Assembly (NCBI GenBank): GCA_965205725.1
Contig: OZ242189.1
Coordinates: forward strand, 992,001-1,056,000
Length of the DNA: 64,000 nucleotides
Source: G965205725 sp965205725
GTDB taxonomy: Bacteria; Pseudomonadota; Gammaproteobacteria; Pseudomonadales; Halieaceae
Direction of reading: 5' to 3'
How positions within the stretch are numbered: position 1 is the stretch's first letter; each line of letters begins with the position of its first letter. The notes below the pieces were generated by a model. That model did no database searches. It was not told the DNA's origin and worked only from the letters and a program-made list of their open reading frames with translations. A program made the position numbers and the translations under genes. Of the stretch, positions 16,101 through 24,658 are shown piece after piece.

Positions 16101-17075
16101 ATGAAATTACAACAACTTCGTTATATTTGGGAAGTTGCTCATCACGATCTCAATGTCTCTGCGACTGCCCAGAGCCTGTTCACTTCACAGCCCGGAATCA
16201 GCAAACAGATAAGACTACTTGAGGACGAATTGGGTGTTGAGATCTTTGCTCGCAGCGGCAAGCACCTCACTCAGGTAACGCCGGCAGGGGAAGAAATTTT
16301 AGCGACTGCTGGTGAAGTGCTGCGCAAGGTTGAGAATATTAAGTCAGTCGCTCAGGAATTCTGTGATGAGCGTAAAGGCACCTTGTCGCTGGCCACCACG
16401 CACACGCAGGCGCGTTACGCACTACCCGATACCATCAGCATGTTTATCGACAAGTATCCAGATGTAGCTTTGCACATGCACCAGGGTACCCCCATGCAAA
16501 TATCGGAAATGGCTGCCGATGGTACTGTGGATTTCGCCATCGCAACGGAAGCGTTGGAGCTGTTCAGTGGTCTCATTATGATGCCTTGTTACCGCTGGAA
16601 TCGTTGTATTTTGGTGCCCAAAGACCACCCCCTGGCGCAGGTCTCTAAATTGACGCTGGAGGATGTGGCGGCGTATCCGATAGTGACTTATGTGTTTGGT
16701 TTTACCGGTCGTTCCAAATTAGATGAGGCATTTATCCGGCATGGTCTGGTGCCTAGAGTGGTGTTTACTGCTACTGATGCCGACGTAATCAAGACCTACG
16801 TGCGGCTGGGCCTTGGAATCGGTATTGTCGCGCATATGGCCTACGATGAGGAAGCCGATAGTGATTTGGTTACGCTTGATGCCAGCCATCTTTTTGCTAG
16901 CAGTATTACCAAAATTGGCTGCCGTCGCGGTACATTCCTGCGCGGTTACATGTACGACTTTATTGGGCAGTTTGCGCCTCATCTGACGCGCGATGTTATT
17001 GATGAAGCCTTCCGGCGACACAGTAAAGCCGAGCTGGACGATTTATTTTCACATCTGGAATTGCCGACTTATTAG
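16101..17075 (+). CDS. cysB: LysR-type regulator CysB
   Basis: CysB activates sulfate assimilation genes in response to N-acetylserine or O-acetylserine. The 324-residue length is standard. The N-terminal winged helix (MKLQQLRYIWEVAHHDLNVSATAQSLF, then QPGISKQIRLLEDELGVEIF across residues 1-60) is almost diagnostic for CysB/Cbl. The effector domain shows TTHTQARYALP and the VPKDHPLA segment. CysB rather than Cbl is favoured because this is the only copy seen and it sits beside thrH, as in Pseudomonas. cysG at 52 kb and the sulfatase at 38 kb are possible sulfur-related targets, by inference. Confidence 0.95.
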   Translation: MKLQQLRYIWEVAHHDLNVSATAQSLFTSQPGISKQIRLLEDELGVEIFARSGKHLTQVTPAGEEILATAGEVLRKVENIKSVAQEFCDERKGTLSLATTHTQARYALPDTISMFIDKYPDVALHMHQGTPMQISEMAADGTVDFAIATEALELFSGLIMMPCYRWNRCILVPKDHPLAQVSKLTLEDVAAYPIVTYVFGFTGRSKLDEAFIRHGLVPRVVFTATDADVIKTYVRLGLGIGIVAHMAYDEEADSDLVTLDASHLFASSITKIGCRRGTFLRGYMYDFIGQFAPHLTRDVIDEAFRRHSKAELDDLFSHLELPTY

Positions 17076-17099
17076 CGCGGCCCACTAAACCACAGGAGT

Positions 17100-17723
17100 A
17101 TGACCTTGGAGCTCGTTTGCCTGGACCTTGAAGGGGTTCTTGTGCCCGAAATCTGGATTGAGTTTGCCGAGCGTACCGGCATTGACGAGCTGCGTGCCAC
17201 CACAAGAGATATACCTGACTACGATGTATTGATGAAACAGCGCCTCGGTTTGCTTGAGCAGCACGCGCTTAAAATCGGTGATATTCAGGCTCTTATCGCA
17301 GAAATGTCGCCACTGGATGGCGCGTCTGAATTTGTCGATTGGGTGCGTGGCCAATTCCAGCTAATCATCTTGTCCGATACCTTTTATGAGTTTTCACAGC
17401 CGCTGATGCGACAATTGTCCTGGCCCACTCTGTTCTGCCATCGACTGCTTGTTAACGATGAGGGTAGGGTTACCGGCTATAAATTGCGCCAGAAAGATCC
17501 CAAACGCGCATCCGTGAAAGCATTCCACAGCTTGAACTACCGCGTCATTGCAGCCGGTGACTCCTACAACGACATCACCATGCTCAGCGAAGCTGAAGCA
17601 GGCATATTGTTTCATGCGCCAGACAATGTGATTGCCAAGTTTCCGCAATTTCAGGCCGTGTATAGCTACGCTGATTTAAAGCAGGCTATTGTTGAGGCTT
17701 CTGAGAGGGACATCAGCCTTTGA
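17100..17723 (+). CDS. thrH: ThrH: phosphoserine phosphatase / homoserine phosphotransferase
   Basis: HAD-family enzyme of 207 residues that dephosphorylates phosphoserine and can transfer the phosphate to homoserine. The HAD nucleophile motif reads DLEGVLVPE with Asp9 as nucleophile, the second motif is LSDTFYEF, and the third is GDSYNDITML. The DLEGVL variant (not DFDGTL) is characteristic of ThrH. AGGAG lies 3 bases ahead of the start. The stop codon lies at the junction of a 19-bp tandem duplication, so the final residues ERDISL may not be ancestral. Confidence 0.93.
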   Translation: MTLELVCLDLEGVLVPEIWIEFAERTGIDELRATTRDIPDYDVLMKQRLGLLEQHALKIGDIQALIAEMSPLDGASEFVDWVRGQFQLIILSDTFYEFSQPLMRQLSWPTLFCHRLLVNDEGRVTGYKLRQKDPKRASVKAFHSLNYRVIAAGDSYNDITMLSEAEAGILFHAPDNVIAKFPQFQAVYSYADLKQAIVEASERDISL

Positions 17724-17739
17724 GAGGGGCATCAGCCTC
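17702..17739 (+). repeat. 19-bp tandem duplication at the thrH 3' end
   Basis: Two adjacent 19-bp units (TGAGAGGGACATCAGCCTT and TGAGAGGGGCATCAGCCTC) differ at two positions. The thrH stop codon is the first three bases of the second unit. Confidence 0.8.
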
Positions 17740-17929
17740 TGCCAGGAGTCTGTCGGTTAGGCGTTCGTGACGAGGGAAAGGCCAGTTTGAGGGATTTTTT
17801 AGGTTATTTCGCGGCGCATAGTGGTTTTGTTGTTAACAGGAAAATGTCCCAAAAGTGCGCAAAAAAGAGCCAAATCCGGCTGTTTTGCAGTAGCGCAGTG
17901 CCAGGTCCGACAGGCTGGGCCGCAGAATA

Positions 17930-19297
17930 CTATTTGCTGGCCCGGTTCTGTGTTGCTTCCAGGGCTCGCAGAAATTTGCCCACTTTGTCAAAAGTCTCCT
18001 GATATTCCTTTTCCCAGCTTGAGTCCGCAATGATACCGCCACCGCCCCAGCAGTGAACTTGCTGCTCTCGGCACACCAGGCTGCGAATAGTGATATTGCT
18101 ATCCATGCGTCCATCAGAGCTTATATAGAGCATTGACCCGCAATACGCTTGCCGAGGGTCTGGCTCCAGCTCTTCAATGATCTCCATGGCCCGTCGTTTC
18201 GGGGCCCCGGTAATTGAGCCGCCGGGAAAACTGTCGCGAATCAGGTCATAGGCTGAATGGCCTTCTTCGAGCTCTCCGCTGATGGTACTGACCAGGTGGT
18301 AGACCGCCGGATAGGCCTCTAGCTCAAACAGACGATCAACGTGAATGCTGCCTGCCACGCAGTTTTTACCCATGTCGTTACGCAGCAGATCCACAATCAT
18401 CAGGTTCTCAGCGCGGTCTTTGGGCGAGATTCGTAACTCCTGCGCCATAAGCGCATCTGCTTCCCGGTCTTTGTGGCGTGGTCGGGTGCCTTTAATGGGC
18501 CGGGTTTCAACACAGCGGCCGTGCAGTGACAAAAATCGCTCTGGTGACAGGCACAGCAGGTGACTGCCGTCATCGCATTCCATATAACCTGCGTAGGGTG
18601 CCGCCGCCAGCGGTCGCAGCAGTTGGTAGGCGCGCCAGGGATCGCCGGTAAAGGAAGCACTGAAGCGCTGTGCCAGATTCACTTGATAGCAATCGCCATC
18701 GAGTATGTATTGCTGAATGCTGCGGAAGGCGTCTTTATAGGAGTCCGGGCTGAAGTTAGACCGAAACCCCTCGCTGAGCATGAATTCGGTATTTGCGGGC
18801 TCGATTGGCGTGCGCAGCAGGGAGAGCAGGGTTTGTCGTTCGGCCGGGTTCAGCAGAGGCAGGGAGGCGAATGTACACCGCTGTAGCAGGTGATCCTGAA
18901 CAACGGCCCAGCCATACAGGTTGAGCTGCCCGCTGGCGCCGTTTTCTCCAGCAATGTGCTGTAGTGGCTTGCCCAGGCCGTAACCCAGATGACCCGCAAC
19001 GCCGCCACAGAAGGGGATGTCCTCGACGGGAGAGGAAATGTTGCTAAAAAACGACCTGTGTACTGCTGCAATGTTCTCAAAATACTTTATATAGTCTTCA
19101 TAAGTGTCTGTATTATTGGAATATACAGGAAACCTATCAATTGGATCTGCAGTGATGATGTCGTAGCGGCCACGCTGTGAATGTGGATAGCAGGAGTCCA
19201 GTATCAGCGCCGCCGACAGATGGCGAACACGCTCAAACAACAGACTGCTATCAAAATGATAAGGCAGTTCCTGCAAGAAAACGGTAGCACGGGCCAT
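17930..19297 (-). CDS. pabB: Aminodeoxychorismate synthase component I
   Basis: PabB converts chorismate to 4-amino-4-deoxychorismate for folate synthesis, with ammonia from PabA. The 455-residue length and chorismate-binding core fit: LCLSPERFL, PIKGTRPRH (lysine nucleophile typical of PabB; TrpE has PIAGT), MIVDLLRNDMGK and SFPGGSITGAPK. The N-terminal half is the less conserved subdomain. The gene is convergent with thrH and divergent from the carboxylase operon. An AT-rich leader with a 9-bp inverted repeat precedes the start. Confidence 0.93.
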   Translation of the reverse strand: MARATVFLQELPYHFDSSLLFERVRHLSAALILDSCYPHSQRGRYDIITADPIDRFPVYSNNTDTYEDYIKYFENIAAVHRSFFSNISSPVEDIPFCGGVAGHLGYGLGKPLQHIAGENGASGQLNLYGWAVVQDHLLQRCTFASLPLLNPAERQTLLSLLRTPIEPANTEFMLSEGFRSNFSPDSYKDAFRSIQQYILDGDCYQVNLAQRFSASFTGDPWRAYQLLRPLAAAPYAGYMECDDGSHLLCLSPERFLSLHGRCVETRPIKGTRPRHKDREADALMAQELRISPKDRAENLMIVDLLRNDMGKNCVAGSIHVDRLFELEAYPAVYHLVSTISGELEEGHSAYDLIRDSFPGGSITGAPKRRAMEIIEELEPDPRQAYCGSMLYISSDGRMDSNITIRSLVCREQQVHCWGGGGIIADSSWEKEYQETFDKVGKFLRALEATQNRASK

Positions 19298-19329
19298 AAA
19301 CCTGTAAGACTTCCTTTTTGATATAGCTC

Positions 19330-19364
19330 TTTTGCGTAAAAGATATTTAAAAAAATACGCAAAA
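19330..19364. repeat. Inverted repeat in the pabB leader
   Basis: TTTTGCGTA (19330-19338) and TACGCAAAA (19356-19364) are perfect 9-bp arms around a 17-base AT-rich spacer, 33 bases upstream of pabB. It could be an operator or a weak hairpin. No regulator is implied by neighbours. Confidence 0.4.
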
Positions 19365-19588
19365 AGGTAAATTTTTTACGGTGGATACACTTAAACCGCA
19401 TCGAAATTCCCAGTAAAAGCAAAAGCCTCAGATTGACTTTAGGGTCAGTAATGCTTAAGGTTAGCCGCCATCTTACTGGGTGTGCTGCATCCTAAGCGCG
19501 GCCCGGTTAAACTGCAATCCCGACGCTTTGGCTTGCATGGTCATCACTCCTGCCAAGGCCTTGTTTTGACTTGAGTATTCTAATTTTT

Positions 19589-21328
19589 ATGAGCGCAGAA
19601 AAGTTCCCGGCAGCAAACGCCGTACCGAGCCTGAATAACCCTTTTGCCGAGACTCAAAACCTGGAGTTTGTCGTTCCGGGTCAGGTCGCCACTGAGCCCG
19701 GTTTATACGAAGAAGCACTGAAGTCAGGCTACGACCTTCAGCAGCGTCCCAAGCAGGCAGCCGGCGTTAAGAGTATCGAGCGGCAGCACCAGAAAGAGCG
19801 GATGACCATCTGGGAGCGCATCGAGGTGCTCACCGATGAAGAGCCCACCATTTTGTATCAAAACTGGGGCCCTAACCTGGATGGCGCTTCGCTGGTCACT
19901 GCCATCATTCGGGTGAATGGCCGCGATGTCGCCCTGTATGGACATGACTTCACGGTGCGCGCAGGCTCCATGGATGCCACTAACGGCAAAAAGCTGGCGC
20001 GTTTGTTCGAGTTGGCAGCCAAGCGCAAAATACCGCTGGTTGGCCTGAATGATAGTGCGGGTGCTTACATCCCGGCCGGTGTCGGTGGGCTGGACGGCTA
20101 TGCCGATGCGTTTACCGCTCTGCGCAAGATATCCGGCGTTGTTCCCAGTGTTATGTGTATGTTTGGTTTTAACGCTGGCGGTGGTTCTTATCTGCCACGT
20201 CAGGGGAGTTTTCTGATCCAGCCCAACGATACTTTTTTCGGCCTCACCGGCCCGGGTGTTGTAAAATCCGTACTGGGTGAAGACGTCACTCCCGATGAAT
20301 TGGGTGGTCCAGAGGTTCACTCCCAAAGTGGCGTTAATGATTTCGTTGTGCCAGACGAAGTGGCTGCACTAAAAAAGGTGCGTGAACTTTTAAACTATCT
20401 GCCCAGTTACAACGGCGAGGCACCGCCGGTTCAAACCTCATCTGACCCAATCACCCGTAAAACCTGGGATATTGATATCCTGCTCAAGAAGGCTTTCAAT
20501 TCGTCCACTGGCTTCAACACGCCAGTCGACATCAGCATTCTGATTCAGCAGTTATGCGATCACGGTGACTTCTTGGAGATTCAACCAGGCCGGGCCAAAA
20601 ATACCGTTACGGCCCTGGGCCGCATGGGTGGTCATGTGATTGGTTTTGTTGCCAACAACTCTGCCGTTGCTTCCGGCCAGATTGATATTGGTGCAGCCTA
20701 CAAAAATGCACGCTTTATCCGTTTCTGCAATCTCTACAATATTCCGGTTATTTTCCTTGAAGATACCACTGGTTTTTTGCCTGGCAAGGAGCAAGAGGCT
20801 GGCGGTATTGTGCAGGCGGGCAGGGCGATGCTCGACGCCATTGTTGATTTGCGTACCCCGCGCTTCCTGGTGTTGGTGCGCAATGCATTTGGCGGTGCTT
20901 ATGCCTCTTACAACAACTATTCCACGGGCGCCGATTTGGTTGTGGCGCTGCCCACCACGCGCTTGGCGGTGATGGGCCCGGCCGGTGTTGCATACGTGTA
21001 CAAGGATGAGCTGCGTGCTATGCGCGCCAGCGTGGCGACGAGATTGGCTGAGGCCGAACAACAGCAGTTGGCGGCAGGTTTAAGTGAGTCTGAAGCCAGG
21101 GCCGCCGCCAAAGAACTGGTTGGCGATTGGGTGCAGACCCAGGAGGCGGATTTGGCTGTGCGCTATGAGCGCGAATTGATGAATCCCAATGAAGCCCTGA
21201 GTCTGGGTTCGATTTCACAGATTGTCATGCCCTCGGATTTGCGCCAGGTACTAGCGGAGAACATGGAGTTTCATCTGCGTCATTACGAGCCATCAGCTAT
21301 GGCAGGCGTGCAGCGCGAATTTCATTGA
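19589..21328 (+). CDS. Acyl-CoA carboxylase, carboxyltransferase (beta) subunit
   Basis: Carboxyltransferase subunit of 579 residues with two crotonase-like domains, which moves CO2 from biotin to an acyl-CoA. N-domain oxyanion-hole region DSAGAYIPAGVGGLDGY and C-domain EDTTGFLPGKEQE and ARNAFGGAYASYNNYS are clear. It is longer than the roughly 510-residue standard propionyl-CoA carboxylase beta subunit, with an N-terminal extension of about 60 residues and insertions. Operon context with epimerase, mutase and MeaB makes propionyl-CoA the likely substrate. ATG 19589 is preferred over the TTG 18 bases upstream. Confidence 0.92.
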   Translation: MSAEKFPAANAVPSLNNPFAETQNLEFVVPGQVATEPGLYEEALKSGYDLQQRPKQAAGVKSIERQHQKERMTIWERIEVLTDEEPTILYQNWGPNLDGASLVTAIIRVNGRDVALYGHDFTVRAGSMDATNGKKLARLFELAAKRKIPLVGLNDSAGAYIPAGVGGLDGYADAFTALRKISGVVPSVMCMFGFNAGGGSYLPRQGSFLIQPNDTFFGLTGPGVVKSVLGEDVTPDELGGPEVHSQSGVNDFVVPDEVAALKKVRELLNYLPSYNGEAPPVQTSSDPITRKTWDIDILLKKAFNSSTGFNTPVDISILIQQLCDHGDFLEIQPGRAKNTVTALGRMGGHVIGFVANNSAVASGQIDIGAAYKNARFIRFCNLYNIPVIFLEDTTGFLPGKEQEAGGIVQAGRAMLDAIVDLRTPRFLVLVRNAFGGAYASYNNYSTGADLVVALPTTRLAVMGPAGVAYVYKDELRAMRASVATRLAEAEQQQLAAGLSESEARAAAKELVGDWVQTQEADLAVRYERELMNPNEALSLGSISQIVMPSDLRQVLAENMEFHLRHYEPSAMAGVQREFH

Positions 21329-21394
21329 TGCAGGTCGGGCTCAGCGTGCCCTTTGGGTCGTGGTCCGACACGCGATAGATTGAAGGAAGCACAA

Positions 21395-24208
21395 GTGTCT
21401 AACGATTTTTATTTGCACAACCCGTTAATACACCGTGACCGTCGTTTGGGTCGACGCCCCTCTGACTGGGTGAGCCAGTTCAGATGTGACGACTTGCGCC
21501 CCCTGATCATTTGCAGAGGTCCGATCCGCAAAGAGGCCATGGATGTATTCGAAGAAATGGGTATCGACGGCTACGGTATTTTGTTATCTGAGAAAGACTC
21601 CATTGTCTATCGCAATGCCCTGGCACCAGAATTGCGCCGCTTGACTGACCCTGATCGCGTACACCGGGTGCCTGATTACACCGGTGCCAACAAAGAAGAG
21701 CGCGATGAGCGCATCCAGCAGATCATCAGTATTGCCAAAGATAATGCTTACAACGCTATCTTTGCCGGCTATGGTTTCATGGCAGAAGATGAAACCATGG
21801 TAGCTGCCATGGAGGCGGCAGGCCTTAACTTTATTGGCCCCTGTTCCAAAACTGTTCACGACGCGGGCCTGAAAGACGAAGCCAAACGCACTGCATTGGC
21901 GGTTGGCGTGAGTGTGACGCCCGGCATTGATAACGGCACTGCCTTGACACTACTTAAAAAACACCCTGATACAACTGCTCTGAAAGCCGTGGTCGCTGAA
22001 CATGGGCTTGTTATTGATGAGGCCAGGCTCGATGACGAGGCAATGGCTGTCGAGGATAAGGCAGATTTGGTGTTAGCGGCCTCATACAATAAGGGCGTTG
22101 ACCTTTACACGGTGGATGAGCTGAGTGAAACCCTGACCGAAGCGGTACAGCGAATGTCCGCAGAGTATCCCCAGAACCGTATTCGCCTGAAGGCAATTAG
22201 CGGCGGTGGCGGCAAGGGTCAGCGCATCCTCGCCATGGGTGAAGCCGATAAAACGCCGGAAATGGTGCGCGAAATTCTCAACGAGGTGAAAACCACCGGG
22301 GTTGGCGATAACAAGAACGTGCTGGTTGAACTGAACATTGAAACCACGCGCCATCAGGAGATTCAGGTTATCGGCAACGGCACCTGGACGCTCTCTATGG
22401 GCGGCCGTGATTGCTCATTGCAAATGCACGAGCAGAAATTGCTGGAAGTGTCAGTGACCCAGGAATCACTGGCCCTGGCTCTGGAAGCAGCCAAAACCAG
22501 AGGCCTGGCTGAAGAGGTTCGAATTCTTGAGCAAGATATAAAAACGCTGGCAGCCATGGAAGAAGAATCCGAGCGTTTTGGTGAAGCAGTGGGTTTGGAT
22601 TCTGTCTCGACCTTTGAATGTATTGTCGACCGGGACAAACACTTCTTCATGGAAATGAACACGCGCATTCAGGTTGAGCACCGCGTCACAGAGTTGTGCT
22701 ATGGGCTAAAGTTTGCCAACCCGGACGACGCCAGTGACAGCTTTGTTGTGGAATCACTGGTTGAGGCCATGGTGCTGTTAGCCGCCCACGGTGACAAGTT
22801 GCCTAAGCCGGAGCGTATTGCTCGCAATAACGATACCGTTGAAGCGCGTTTGAACGCGACGAATCAGGCGCTGCAACCCAATGCGGGTGGCGTGGTTGAA
22901 TACTGGTCGGATGCGGGTGAAGGCGAGATTCGTGATGACCAGGGTATTAGCCTGCACAACCCTGATACCGATGTGTTTATGAAGTACACCCTGGCAGGTG
23001 CTTACGATTCAAACATTGCACTATTGCTGACAGTGGGCGCAAGCCGTCTGGATACCTATCAGCGTATGGCGGAAGTCATTCGCCGCACCACCATGAGCGG
23101 TCGCGACTTAGCCAGCAACCTGGAATTCCACTACGGCCTGGTGAACTGGTTTATAGGTCAGAACATCAATGCCCGACCTACCACTAAATTTATTGTGCCT
23201 TACCTGACTGCGGTTGGACTGCTGAGAGAGAGCGCCAACAACATCGACCTGGTCTATGCCTACGACCAATTGGGTAAAGCCTTGCTCGCAGAAACTGACG
23301 ATGACGCCAAAGCTGCGCTGCGGCAAACTTTGGAGCGCAAATATTCTCTGCTGCGTCGTCCTCTGGAAAAGCTGTTGGCAGAACCGCATATGTTATCGGG
23401 TTGGCTCAGCGTCAATCGCGACTGCTATACCCTGGTTGATGGCCGCATAAGCTGGAGCGAAAATCCCATCGGCCTGTTGGCCGACACCTACTATTTCCTC
23501 GATATGGATTACAAGGCAGGCCAGCCCGCAGCGGAGATGATCTGGGATCACGACAACGATTTGTTGCAGTTGGCAGTCGATTTTTATGACGCACTCAATA
23601 ATCGGGTGAACGCAGGAGACTGGACCGAATTGCAGTCCTTACTCGCACAAGAACCAGCTCCGGACGGATTTGATGATGCCCTGTGGCAACAAGTGCGCAA
23701 CAGCCATGCCGGTTTCCAGAGCGGCCTGGATGTGGTGGCCGTATTGCCAGCTATTGCGGAAGCCACCGGGTATTTCGAATTGAGCGTCAACGAAGACCTG
23801 AGCATTCATATCCCGGAGAAGTTGCTGGACGAAAATCTGCAGGAGCGCATGGCCAAAGTACTCGTGCCACCGCCTACCGCGGGCTCGGATGAAATTCTGG
23901 CCGAGAGCGGTGGTATGTTTTATCCCCGTGAAACACCTGAACATGCGTCCTACATAGAGAAGGGAAGTCATTTTGAACAGGGTGACCCGCTGTATATTGT
24001 TGAAGTGATGAAAATGTTCAATAAGGTATACGCGCCTTTCTCTGGCACCGTCGATGAAGTACTGGTACAAGGTGACGGCGTGATTATTACCAAGGGACAA
24101 CCGCTATTCAAGATTACGCCGGACGAGATAGTTGTTGTGGAATCAGCCGAAGACATCAGGGCCAGGCGTCGTCAGGTAACGGGCGAATTTTTGGCGCAAA
24201 TGAAGTAA
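21395..24208 (+). CDS. Biotin-dependent acyl-CoA carboxylase, biotin carboxylase + BCCP (alpha) subunit, atypical
   Basis: A 937-residue biotin carboxylase with a C-terminal biotinyl domain. The ATP-grasp glycine loop SGGGGKG is near residue 270 and the catalytic EMNTRIQVEHRVTE near 420-433. The biotin lysine is in EVMKM near Lys873. An extra segment of roughly 80 residues separates GVSVTPGI from the glycine loop, making the protein much longer than the usual 660-residue PccA. A helical central region links to the biotinyl domain. GTG 21395 with GAAGGAA upstream gives MSNDFYLHNPL. Partnership with the beta subunit 66 bases upstream is inferred from the operon. Confidence 0.9.
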   Translation: MSNDFYLHNPLIHRDRRLGRRPSDWVSQFRCDDLRPLIICRGPIRKEAMDVFEEMGIDGYGILLSEKDSIVYRNALAPELRRLTDPDRVHRVPDYTGANKEERDERIQQIISIAKDNAYNAIFAGYGFMAEDETMVAAMEAAGLNFIGPCSKTVHDAGLKDEAKRTALAVGVSVTPGIDNGTALTLLKKHPDTTALKAVVAEHGLVIDEARLDDEAMAVEDKADLVLAASYNKGVDLYTVDELSETLTEAVQRMSAEYPQNRIRLKAISGGGGKGQRILAMGEADKTPEMVREILNEVKTTGVGDNKNVLVELNIETTRHQEIQVIGNGTWTLSMGGRDCSLQMHEQKLLEVSVTQESLALALEAAKTRGLAEEVRILEQDIKTLAAMEEESERFGEAVGLDSVSTFECIVDRDKHFFMEMNTRIQVEHRVTELCYGLKFANPDDASDSFVVESLVEAMVLLAAHGDKLPKPERIARNNDTVEARLNATNQALQPNAGGVVEYWSDAGEGEIRDDQGISLHNPDTDVFMKYTLAGAYDSNIALLLTVGASRLDTYQRMAEVIRRTTMSGRDLASNLEFHYGLVNWFIGQNINARPTTKFIVPYLTAVGLLRESANNIDLVYAYDQLGKALLAETDDDAKAALRQTLERKYSLLRRPLEKLLAEPHMLSGWLSVNRDCYTLVDGRISWSENPIGLLADTYYFLDMDYKAGQPAAEMIWDHDNDLLQLAVDFYDALNNRVNAGDWTELQSLLAQEPAPDGFDDALWQQVRNSHAGFQSGLDVVAVLPAIAEATGYFELSVNEDLSIHIPEKLLDENLQERMAKVLVPPPTAGSDEILAESGGMFYPRETPEHASYIEKGSHFEQGDPLYIVEVMKMFNKVYAPFSGTVDEVLVQGDGVIITKGQPLFKITPDEIVVVESAEDIRARRRQVTGEFLAQMK

Positions 24209-24232
24209 GCATCGAATTTAGGATATAAGCAC

Positions 24233-24643
24233 ATGATTACAGCACTGGACCATATCGCCATTGCGGTGCCTGATTTGGGAAAAGCCATTAAACGTTTTAT
24301 GGAAGACTTTGGGCTGCCCTTTGATGGCACTGAAGACGTAGAAGCAGCGAAAACTACCACCGCGTTTTTTCCGCTGCCACCCACCAATATTGAGCTGCTA
24401 CACCCGCTTAATGGCGAGGGCGTTATTGCCAAATATCTGGAAAACAAGCCAGGTGGCCTGCACCATCTGTGTTTTCGCAGTGACGACATCGAGGCAGATA
24501 TCGCGCACTTGAAGGGAAAGGGCTATCAGTTTTTGGCTGATGAGCCAAGCCCCGGTGCCCACAATTCCAAAGTGATTTTTATTCATCCCAAAAGCTGTGA
24601 TGGCGTGTTGATCGAAATCAACCAGCCAGCGGACGAACACTGA
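24233..24643 (+). CDS. mce: Methylmalonyl-CoA epimerase
   Basis: A 136-residue vicinal-oxygen-chelate enzyme that interconverts (S)- and (R)-methylmalonyl-CoA. It shows LDHIAIAVPDLGKAI at the start (metal His7), the IELLHPL Glu-containing segment, GGLHHLCFRSDDI with the second metal His, and the C-terminal GVLIEINQ with the final metal Glu. The length is normal. It lies between the carboxylase and the mutase genes, exactly where the pathway needs it. Confidence 0.96.
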   Translation: MITALDHIAIAVPDLGKAIKRFMEDFGLPFDGTEDVEAAKTTTAFFPLPPTNIELLHPLNGEGVIAKYLENKPGGLHHLCFRSDDIEADIAHLKGKGYQFLADEPSPGAHNSKVIFIHPKSCDGVLIEINQPADEH

Positions 24644-24658
24644 GAGATTAACCAACCA

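Noticed and set aside
19298..19588. Cobalamin riboswitch upstream of the B12-dependent mutase operon
   Set aside because: I looked for the conserved B12-box-like core and supporting helices in the leader and saw none.
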